Origin: Rhyzopertha dominica
Lineage: Eukaryota; Arthropoda; Insecta; Coleoptera; Bostrichidae
DNA: 64,000 nt
Direction of reading: 5' to 3'
Assembly (NCBI GenBank): GCA_025024175.1
Contig: QCXZ01000003.1
Coordinates: 58,732,023 to 58,796,022 of the forward strand
Position 1 is the first letter of the stretch; each line of letters opens with the position of its first letter. The notes below the pieces were generated by a model. That model ran no database searches. It worked only from the letters and a program-made list of their open reading frames with translations, and had not been told where the DNA came from. The translations under genes were made by a program, and so were the position numbers. Of this stretch, positions 55,140 to 64,000 are shown one piece after another.

Positions 55140-55920
55140 AGTCACATGGTAAACCAATACAACTTTAAAAGATTGCAATTTTGAAAAAAAAGGATGGATT
55201 TAAGCCTCCTAAAGGTATGTCGACAGCTAGCGCAAATTTAAGCAGAGCTATCAAATTTTTATTAAGGCAGCTGGCAAGAATAAGGATCTAAAGATCTTTA
55301 ATGGGATGAGAGGGGCAATTCCACAAAATCTCGATTTATCTGAAGCAGATAAAGCAGAAAAAGAAAGAGCAAAGTATTTTTGATGGATTTGAAAATTATT
55401 GTACGGGGTTTCTATAAATGATTCATGCAAGGTGGGCGGCGTTGATTTCTGAATTCTTTGTACCGCCTTTTTGTAACTGCTGCCAAGCTACAATATGCAC
55501 GGCGATAGTAGTTGATAGTTGCAGATCAATGTCACACCACAGCTCCGAAATATGAGATTTCTCTGATCCTAAAGTTAATTATCCCACAAAACAGAATATG
55601 TTAAAAATACACACTCCCAGGCGTTTTCTCTTATTAAAATATATCAAATAATTCAAAAATCGACAAATGACAAATATACGTCACTTTCCTGAGAGGCGGC
55701 AGAAGTATCTAAAAGTCAAGCAAGAGAACTGCATTTCAAAGGTGAGGCTAGTGTTGATGTCTTGAAGCCTAAAAATAAACCAAACTGACTATCAAGAATC
55801 CGAAAAATTGAAGTGTAGAAGATGTAATAAATGGCGTGGTTTCCACAAACGAGCCAGAGATGTTTCACAGTCTCCTGTTCTATAATGAAGAACAATTTGG
55901 GCGGAACAGGGGAACGAAAT
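55140..55920 (+). pseudogene. Unassigned element relic split by MITE copy 2
   Basis: Left part: GFKPPKGMSTASANLSRAIK, similar to 'GxKxPKxMSxARAxxFN' in some pogo-type transposases. Right part after the MITE: EKLKCRRCNKWRGFHKRARD, a C-X2-C-X6-H pattern like a PHD or gag zinc knuckle, missing its last ligand. Either a pogo-type transposase with a C-terminal PHD-like finger, or a gag fragment. The MITE interrupts the left/right text at 55404-55700. Confidence 0.25.
55404..55700 (+). mobile_element. MITE copy 2, truncated at the right end
   Basis: Begins CGGGGTTTCTATAAATGATT after TA and follows copy 1 through TGCCAAGCTACAATATGCAC and CGTCACTTTCCTGAGAGGCG, then stops at 55700 without the right inverted end. 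It carries a small extra stretch (GAAATATGAGATTTCTCTGA) also seen in copy 3. Confidence 0.8.
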
Positions 55921-56895
55921 CCTAATTGAATAAAAGCAGTTACGAAAGTTGAGTTGGTTGATTAGGAACATTTGGTTAATGTAAAAAACATTTGAAACTA
56001 GATACAGGTTCCCGAGCAGGTTCCCTAATAAACATTTTTCCAGAATATATTTTAGGTTCTTTTAACTACATGAAACTTAAATAAGTTTTCCTGACATAAG
56101 TCCAGTATATTAAAACGCATGTTCTATGCTATGCTACGTGCACCGCAACCAACTGCAGATAGATCTATTTCGCTATCATTATAGCTCATCAGTGCAATTT
56201 AGGTATAGTGCAGACAGCATGGCATAGAACTGGTTTTGCCCATATACCAAAGGCTTGGTAAGGTGTTAGCAGAAATTTAGATGGCAATGCCATGTGTCAG
56301 CCTTACACTGACACCATGACAAAGCCACCTAGCTACCATTATGGGAGCTACTTCCTAAAGGAAGTGACCTGTAACCTGATAAGTTGGCATGCACCTGCTA
56401 TCAAGTTGATGTATGCATATAAATTTCTACTTCTATCTCTAGTATCTTCTGTAAACGGTGGCTATCTCAGCCTTTATAGGTTCAGTGCCGGTAACCTTAT
56501 CTTTACCAAGGCTGCTTTTCTAATGTACGCCACATAGTGATTGACAGATGAAGTGCAGTTTCCTTTTTCATTAAATAACCCTAGCGAAGAATGCCGTGTG
56601 GCTTTTTGTTGGCTGAGATGTTTGCTGCTCCTGTCGCTAGTCTGACATCAGTCCTCCTTAGGCTGAGATAGCTTCTAGAGCATAAACAACATACAAGGGG
56701 AGAATTAAGCCTGAACTTCATGTCCTCGGGGAACATCTAGAGAAGAAAAGAAGAAGACGTCTTGCAACTGTAAACTAGGGACCAATGGGAACCGAACAAA
56801 TTCTCCTTTAATGCAAATAAGCGAAACGGAAACTTCACTACTGGAACTGGAACATACCACTCCTCACGTCTAATATTGTAATACGTTTTGTTGAA
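55921..56895. other. No gene recognised; moderate GC
   Basis: The stretch 56080-56780 is less AT-rich and has an 81-codon frame (56292-56537) with no domain. It may be an undescribed repeat, but no second copy is present. Confidence 0.3.
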
Positions 56896-56899
56896 CTCG

Positions 56900-57480
56900 T
56901 AGGAGGTTTCGACCTCATAATACTAGTATTTATGAAATGTCGAATAGATGGAACAACAAACAACCCGTCCTCGCGTGTTTCGGATCGTTACCCTCAGAAT
57001 CACCAAATAATTCCACGTTTTTTCCGCGCGGCAAATGAATGCCCAAGGAAGCAATAACCGACAGACGTAACGCAAAAGGGAAACCGTCAAAAGGGCGCCA
57101 ATTACGGATTAACTCCTGCGCCCGCATCATAATGACGCAAACAGACATCGAATCAAAGGAAACGGAAGGTCCAGCGGAAACCGTGAACGGAAGCCAAATT
57201 GTTTCTCCAATCTGCCGGGGGCACAAGCCGAGGAAGAAAAAAAGAAGTTATTGATGAATGCGGCCGGCGGTTGTTTATGATCTGCTGGGAACATCAATTT
57301 TTTCCCCCGGTTCGGACGTCCAGCGCCGCTGCAGATACAGTTGCGAGGCGCACGGTAAATGGAATCCGGTGATTTCTTAATTGGTGTGCGGCAGCCGCGG
57401 CGGCTCGTGACGTAATCGTGGTGTCAGCGCAATTTTCGTTGCGACCGGAAACCACTTGACACTTTTTAACCTCCATATTA
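56900..57480. promoter_or_regulatory. Prominent GC-rich island, possible regulatory element
   Basis: About 550 bp of high GC with TGACGTAA at 57408-57415, TTAATTGG near 57377, TTGTTTATGATC near 57270 and CCACTTGACA near 57450. Both strands are open for up to 98 codons (56930-57226 minus), but no domain is seen. Strong candidate for a conserved enhancer; function inferred. Confidence 0.35.
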
Positions 57481-58110
57481 ATTCCTCGTTGTTATTATGT
57501 AAACCGAATAATTCGGCATGTAGTAATAAATATCTACCGTGACCGTTAGCATCGTCCAGAACGGACTCATTTCGTTTTTTGGCGTATTTCCAATAATATT
57601 GCGATACATAGGTAATTTAAAATATCTTGTGAAGGTTCGCNCAGAATTCGAAGGTATTGGTAACTTCATTATCTTAAAGAGAAACAAATTAAAGAAAATA
57701 TTATAAAAAATCACTATATCTGATTTGAACTTTTTTGAAGATCACGCAGAAAAACAGGCCGGTTTACTAAGATTTACATTCAATATCGAAAGTTTCAAAA
57801 TCACTAAAACCATTCTTGTTTGTCTGCGTATTCAGATCTTGCACAGTTATGGGTAATTACTGGAACGATATACAGGTAAGAATGCTGAATACGAATTAAA
57901 CATATAAAACGTAATCAAATTAACAAAAAGTAACTGCAAATAAAAAAAGAATTTACTGAAGCCTTTAGAAATTTAGCTGCATGTGACTAACTTATGTTAA
58001 ACTTAAAACTGCGAAAACCTAATTAACACTTTAGAATTGTAAAACTTTAATTAATAAAAAACGCGTTTTTTTTCTCATCTGACAACTGTATTTTTACAGC
58101 GACCTCATAT
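57481..58110. other. No gene recognised
   Basis: AT-rich; one ambiguous base at 57641. Confidence 0.4.
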
Positions 58111-58116
58111 CTAATA

Positions 58117-58476
58117 GCGTTCCACAGTCAAGGTGCGTATATATTAGTGAATTTAGATATTTTATGAAATATTTCCGTTCATATTCACTTTTCGCAAGAA
58201 AGCGAAACGTAACTCCACAGACTAATTATGTCTTAATGTATTCTCAAAATTTCAACAAATGTTATAGGCAAATAAACGCATGGCATGTTTTCCTAGAGAG
58301 GGGAGAAAAACTATTGCACTCCTTTATTTACAGGTAAAAATTTTGAGAATACATTAAGACATAATAATTAATCTACGGAGCTACGTTTGGCTCTCTTGCG
58401 AAAAGTGAATATGAACATATAATATTTCATAAAATATCTAAATTAACCAAACATACGCATCTTGACTGTGGAACGC
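58117..58476. repeat. Long inverted repeat, 137/140-bp arms, 83-bp loop
   Basis: Arm 1 (58117-58253) starts GCGTTCCACAGTCAAG and ends TTCTCAAAATTTC. Arm 2 (58337-58476) is its reverse complement, ending CTTGACTGTGGAACGC. Mismatches and small gaps are spread along the arms (for example AACGTAACTCC against the inverse of GGAGCTACGTT). The loop is non-repetitive. Transcription across it would give a hairpin RNA. It is either a foldback element or a head-to-head duplication. Confidence 0.85.
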
Positions 58477-58507
58477 TCTTACACTGCTACCTACTTATTA
58501 TAATATA

Positions 58508-59144
58508 CAGGGTTTCTATAAATCATTCAGGCATCAGGGCGCTTAGGGAAATTATCGATTAAATCGGTTTGCCGCCTCTCAGGAAAGTGAACACAACTAT
58601 TGCTTTGACGTATTCTTGTCGTCTGTCGATTGTTGAATTACGTGATATATTTTAATATGAGAATATGCGTGGGAGTGTGTATTATCTAAATATTCTGTAG
58701 TATTTTATGCGATAATCAACTTTAAGGTTGCAGAAAGCTCTCATTTCGGAGCTGTGAGGTGATACGGATCGTATTTGTGAAGTTGTGGCTACAGTAAGCC
58801 TGTTGATGGACTGCAAGATGTTTTTAGCCTGCCGCAATGGTAAAATTCACAAACTAAGTGGTAATAATGTTAGCTGCACTACACAAAGCTTCCACAGTGC
58901 ATGAGTGTAGACTGTAGAAGTTGTAACAAGCCTACTAAACCAATAATTGTTATTTCTTACCTTTGAAAGCAAAATAGAACCGTAAATTGTTAGAAAATCT
59001 TTATAAAGCCATCAATTTCATGACTGTTATTTGATCTGCAGTCTGCAGTGCTTATTGTAGCTTGGCAGTATTTACAAAAAGTCGGCACAAAGAATTCAGA
59101 AATCAATGCCGCCCGCGTTGCATAAATCCTTTATAGAAACCCTG
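58508..59144 (-). mobile_element. MITE copy 3, 637 bp, longest of the family
   Basis: The ends CAGGGTTTCTATAAAT and TTTATAGAAACCCTG are flanked by TA on both sides (58506-58507, 59145-59146). Orientation is reversed relative to copies 1 and 2. The outer 250 and 100 bp match copy 1; the middle adds about 290 bp not present there. No transposase frame is evident, so even this long form is non-autonomous. Confidence 0.88.
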
Positions 59145-59159
59145 TATTTTGATAGCTAA

Positions 59160-59760
59160 TATAGCAAAGGCTTGCTTGTGAAGAAGTCGACTGATTGTAG
59201 CCAGCAGTTTTTGGCTGATACCCTTTCAAATATGGAAAATGAAAAGCAGTATTTTCAACATATTACACTTTTTTACTATCGAAAAGGCAACAATGCTGAT
59301 AAACCAAGAAGTAAAATATCCGATCTGTTTGGAGAGAACGTATTGTTGAATTGAGAATGCCAGTGCCAACACTGATTGGCAAAATCTTGATGTTGAAGAT
59401 GGAGCTCGTTCTCGAAGGTGAGTGAATACACAATAATTGATGCATATCGGGAATAACAAGTCGTAAGATCATTGACGGATTAAGTTTATCGAATTTGAGC
59501 GTTCAATAACATTTGAAAAGCATAGGTTTAATCGCAAAGCTCGACATATGGGTTTATTACGTTCTTAGTAAAGAAATACATATGTGCCATTGCGTTGACG
59601 TTTGTGATTTAATTCTCAAATGTCAAGAAAATGATCATTTTTGAAACGCATCATCACTAGCGACGAGAAATGGACTGTCTACAGAATGTTAAATGTATCA
59701 TAAAAGGTGGTGCTATTTGTTTGGAACTTTAGAGCTTTTTTAGACGAAAATTTTTTTAAA
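59160..59760 (+). pseudogene. mariner transposon relic (copy D, third subfamily)
   Basis: ATG at 59232 opens MENEKQYFQHITLFYYRKGN followed by SKISDLFGENVLL, matching the mariner 'MExxxxxxRHxLLFxFxKGxxAxxxAxxIxxVYGExAL' start. Then CQHWLAKS, VEDGARSRR, SLSNLSVQ-HLKSIGLIAKLD and IWVYYVLS (the wVPHeL motif), and FLKRIITSDEKWTVYRML for the first catalytic Asp block. Stops and frameshifts occur from 59352 on. The second and third Asp blocks are not readable. The N-terminal order is complete, so this copy is younger at its 5' end than A-C. It starts about 90 bp after MITE copy 3. Confidence 0.82.
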
Positions 59761-60245
59761 TTTTGTCGTTATCTTTTCACACTCGAGGAAATTTCAAAAA
59801 TTTATGATCTCAGAATGGTTAAAGTATGTTCATTATGACTAATAAACACACACAGTAGTTCGTGTATTCTAAATAAAACTGCAGAACATAAATGTGTTAC
59901 AAGCACTGCGATGTAATATCAATATTTTGAGTACAGTACGTTTCGTCCTAGCTGTTTACAGATCGAGTAGTTGCCCAAATAAAAAAAATTATATCTGAGG
60001 AATCGTCACCACACATTTTGATTTCATTGGTGAAGTAACCAAATATTTGCATATAAGTATAGAGTATAGCACTTGGATATGAGCTAAATCATAATTGAAT
60101 AAATTTATGAAGGTATCGCTTAAAATTTCACGACAACAAAAAATAAGCAACCGATATAACAAACTCTAAAAGAAAATATACTAAACTGGTACCAGCATCA
60201 ACCTGGTGAGCACGAAACAGCATAAGCCATAATTTCACAAAGTAC
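59761..60245. other. No gene recognised
   Basis: AT-rich; may include the eroded 3' half of the mariner relic. Confidence 0.35.
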
Positions 60246-60249
60246 ACCC

Positions 60250-60890
60250 TCTATTTCCTAAGGGCCATTGTGCGCATTACGGATAATGTCTAGTCCTTTA
60301 ATCTCGTTTTCTTGCTAAACACTTACTTAACTGCAGCCATAAACATCCAACAATTAGTCATCGATAAGTTGACTCTAGGTATTTGGCGTCACACTAATTT
60401 TTCCAGGTGCCTTATCTTTATGTGGTAATGGTTTTCCTGAGCGCTCAATTACGGATAGCCCTAATGCATTTTGCGGAACTGCCTATCTGTTTATTAACAA
60501 AGGTGCGCTGATTGTTTGTCTTAAAAAAAAACTATCTCGCGCGTTCATTAAAAAAAAGCCCTGTGGCTCGATAGCGTATCAGTTATGTAAACATCGGCAA
60601 ATAATAACATCGCAAATATTGATTCTCGATAGGGAGGGCATTTATTAAATACCATAAGATAATGCCGGTAAATACGCGAGCTATGCGATGACGCGACGCC
60701 CGTAGCTGGTTTCGAAATTTTACGGTGGTGTATGACTAGATATTGAATTAATTCTAGTGGAAATTCGAACGCAATTGCTGAATATGATACGTGTTTACAA
60801 ACTAATAATAAACGCGTATATTGCCTGCGGTACAATTGCCTGCATTGTTGCCAAATAGAATGTGTAAATAAAAGTCTCATAACGAGATTT
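60250..60890. promoter_or_regulatory. GC-richer island with forkhead and Hox-type motifs
   Basis: About 640 bp. TGTAAACA at 60586-60593 and TGTTTACA at 60792-60799 are forkhead sites on opposite strands; TTATTAACAAAGG near 60491 combines a TCF/LEF-like core, and TTTATTAAATACCATAA near 60640 is Hox-like. A 110-codon minus frame (60548-60880) has no domain. Candidate conserved enhancer; inferred. Confidence 0.38.
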
Positions 60891-63245
60891 ACAAAAAATC
60901 CATGAACAGTTTTAACGCCCGATTAAAATTTAGTAGAATTACTATTAATTTTGTTATTTCATGGACAAATAATGGTTATTTCGGCAACACTATGATTACT
61001 AGTGACACAAAACTGCACAATTCGTCATCCAATCCGCATGTAACTTGTTTATAAGCTCATTAAATAAATATGTTATAAAACACTACTCTGCCTTTGGATC
61101 TTAAAGTTTATGTGCATCTTTTTAGTGTTTATTTTTTTTCTTGATTCTCTTCCTAAAATAAGTATAATCAAATGGATATCAAAGGGTATAGAATAGTGAC
61201 GACATTAAAATCATTAAAGTTGTAAGATTACAATAACAAGCATAAAGATTCTGCTTTCGATTTTCATATTCATCAAAAACTTTACACTTACAATGAAACA
61301 ACTGCTTCGACTTCGTACTGGTACAGAAAATGAACTGATACAATTACTGCAACTTACCGGGAAGCCATAAACTTTCAAAAAGTTGTGGGTGCAATATCTC
61401 TGTCGTAAATATACAGGGAATGATTATACGGAAAGCAGCCATACAATCACCAGGCAATATTAAACAGCGTTAATTAATAAAGTTCGTCATTATAATACAA
61501 CCATTCCATTAGAATTTTTACCAACAGGACCATAAACGGCACACCCAGCGTTTTTACATGACTTAGCTTTTAGTATTCTTCCCCGCGAAATGCTAGTCCT
61601 CAATCAATAATTTTGGCAGCGATGATGCTGTTACGACAACCGTTCATTTTTAAATTTTTAAATAATAAGTAAGCTGCGTATGTTAAGGACAATAAGCAAT
61701 GTGCAATGCTGGTAAATTATGTTAAAATCTAACTACTAAACATGTTTGCTATACTTGTCTCGTTAAATGATGACATTCAGTCCTACTTATTTAACAGTTC
61801 AAACGTATCGAAACTGTTTTTTTCCCTTTAACCCTGGACGAACACGCCTTGGACAAGATACACCAACTGCTAAAATTGTCTAAATTACTAGAAATACTTT
61901 CCCTATAGTAATAGTGAATTCTATGGAAAAAAGAGGGCGATTACAATATCAATTTCTAGCGTTTAGATACCAGTCCAAAATCAAAGTGACATTGGTACGT
62001 AAATAATTTGCTTTACAACAAATGTGTAATGAAAGGGACAATTTCTTCAGTTCTTCAAAAAAAGAACTGTCGATAGCCATACCCTCTCCTTATTGGAATT
62101 ATTTTGATATATAATGGCCTTGTGGAGACCCAAATAGTAAAAAAGCAATACCATTACATCAAAATACTAGAAACGGAAGATTTATTGTATAAGAATCAGT
62201 TTTGCTGATTTAGTAGGCGCGATTATATAAACCAACCAGTATGAAACCTTAAAAAAGCATTACCTAGAAGTTTAGCTCTAGAACGAAACCAGTAATTGCC
62301 GAAACGAAACGAACGCTCGAAAATCAATTCTGAAAACGCAAAGATTCAAATAATTCAAACATCAACCGTCACAAAAGAAGACTGGCCTTTTTTGATGCGG
62401 CTCCGCAAAAAAAGCGACACAGGACACCAGAATAGATTAACAAAAAATCTGAACGTGCAAAAAGTGGTCACCAGAACGTAAACGCGTCCGAATTCGATTT
62501 TAACGAACTAATATGTAAACAATTGTATGGATTAATAGTAAATGATGTGGCTTAGCTTGTTTATAAGTGTGCAGGGATAGTCGAAATCATTCTACATATC
62601 CAACAAACTTCGCATTAAACTGAATTAACTCTGAAGATCCAAAGTTAGGAAAACCGCGCAAGGTACAGATTCTATATCTTTTTATACAGCTATTGACACT
62701 GTACTGGAAAAAGATAATTCTTTCAGAAGAATAGGGCACCATTGTATCCCGTGGAAAATGCAAGGTTTTGAGGGTAGACTACATGGAAGACTATTCTTGA
62801 TATAGCTTTTTAATTTTGAAGAAAAAGTTTTCTTCCGGTTGTGATCAAAATTGCATCACAATGGGTAATATCGTTATCTTCCGTTGGACTGTTTCATTAC
62901 ATGTACAAAAAAATAGCTAAAAATTTAATTTAAAGAATTGCATCAATTGACATGTACCTACATAGAAGATTTATCTGAAATTATTACAACCAAAAAATAG
63001 TACAGGAGTAAATATATATTAAAACTCGCCAATTCCGGATGCATTCCGAATGTTTTAATGCCATGTGTAGACTGGTTATGCGATTGTTGTGCTACTGCCA
63101 ATTAGCCAATTACTGCCAATAAAATGAACCTCTGTTCATTCATAACAGATGCATATTGTTCGCGAATTCGTCAATGACTAACAGAAAAGAAGAATTCATG
63201 TTCATCTTCTGTGCACAGATAGGTATACTATAATAATCAAAAAGA
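60891..63245. other. No gene recognised
   Basis: AT-rich. Text from about 62640 may be 5' sequence of the LINE relic that follows, but no endonuclease motif could be read. Confidence 0.4.
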
Positions 63246-63254
63246 ACCTCCAAA

Positions 63255-64000
63255 TTAATTGTATTCTGCCAACATTCTCGAAGGTAATTGAAAAGATTTT
63301 TTATAAATAAATTCAAGTGCATCTGGAACAGTATAAATTACTTCCTAACCTGCAGTCTGGTTTCAGATCCCAACATAGCTGCACCACCGCCTTATTAACT
63401 GTGACCGATGACATTATATGATGTTGTCAATGTTACATTTCCTTGGATTTTCAAATTTGTCAGTAAAACTTCTTCAAAATTATTTATGCAATCGCCAACA
63501 ATCAGTCATTTATATATAACAACTTGTCATCAGCACCTGCAGTATGCATTAGCGGTGTTCCTCAAGGTTCAATTTTAGGCCCGATACTTTTTGCTTTGTA
63601 CACTTCCCGTTTTGAGGACTGTTTCAGATATTGAAGGTATCACTTTTACGCGGACGACACTCAGTTGTACTACTCGTGCCAAGCCAATGATAATTTGCAG
63701 AGCAATATGTACATAAAAAAAGACTTAGCAGCGCTCTTCAATATATCAAAAAAGTATTGCTTATCTCTTAATCCCAATAAATCTAAAGTAATGGTATTTG
63801 GTAGAAAGAGCCGCATGCAATATATAAATCAGGTAAATATTAACATTGACAATGAAACACTTCCTATTGTAGAATCTTCAAAAAATTTAGGGCTTTATAT
63901 AGACACTGACAAGAAATTTAATACCCACGTCAATCATATTTAAAAAGAATCTTATTCCAGTCTAAAAATTCTGTATCAAAGCAAAGCAATACTAAACATA
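63255..64000 (+). pseudogene. jockey/CR1-like reverse transcriptase relic, runs off window
   Basis: RT blocks in order: LPTFSKVIEKIFYK, LLPNLQSGFRSQHSCTTAL (the 'QxGFRxxHSTxxAL' block), SGVPQGSILGPILFALYTS at about 63551, and HFYADDTQLYYS at about 63641 with the intact catalytic YADD. Then LSLNPNKSKVMVFGRKSRMQ and SSKNLGLYIDTDKKFNTHV (the thumb-side 'NPxKSxxMxFG' and 'KNLGxxxD' blocks). The block with the first Asp (DFSKAFDxV) has been lost around 63420-63470, and stops lie at 63293, 63419 and 63632. The last 92 codons before 63944 are open. The right end lies beyond the window. Confidence 0.88.

Overview
The window looks like non-coding DNA from an arthropod nuclear genome, most likely an insect and possibly a beetle. 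It is AT-rich and carries many decayed transposable elements: mariner/Tc1, pogo/Tigger, jockey- or CR1-like non-LTR elements, tRNA-derived SINEs, a Penelope-like fragment and a BEL/Pao LTR retrotransposon. No bacterial operon, CRISPR array or rRNA was seen. No host protein-coding exon could be identified with confidence, so the order-level assignment is an inference. Single ambiguous bases (n) are scattered through the sequence and look like consensus-polishing artefacts.

The one intact gene is the gag-pol of a BEL/Pao retrotransposon at 41683-47837. It has two 275-bp LTRs that are identical except for one n, a 5-bp ATAAG target duplication, a primer-binding site matching the 3' end of tRNA-Tyr over 18 nt, and a single 1753-codon gag-protease-RT-RNase H-integrase frame with all the expected catalytic residues. 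There is no env frame.

From 1 to 21 kb, mostly anonymous AT-rich DNA carries tRNA-derived SINE copies, a decayed THAP-type zinc-finger remnant (3.5 kb), two reverse transcriptase relics (8.8-9.5 kb on the minus strand, 10.9-11.3 kb on the plus strand), a 1.2-kb stretch bounded by perfect 13-bp inverted termini (11.6-12.8 kb), a palindromic Penelope-like terminus (17.5 kb) and two unrelated DDE transposase relics (19.7 and 20.0 kb). From 21 to 41 kb there are three mariner relics, a minisatellite grown out of one of them, a Tc1-like C-terminal scrap, a LINE 3' relic and a complete but dead Tigger element with inverted termini and TA duplication (36845-38406). From 48 to 64 kb there are three copies of a TA-inserting MITE family with CAGGGTTTCTATAAAT termini, a 140-bp-arm inverted repeat, another mariner relic, RT fragments and a jockey-like RT relic running off the right edge.

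Between the elements lie about 15 blocks of visibly higher GC, a few hundred bases each, with CRE, homeodomain and forkhead-type motifs. They have no convincing reading frame and resemble conserved regulatory elements of a large intron or intergenic domain around an unseen gene. This is inferred from composition and motifs only; alignment to related genomes would decide it.
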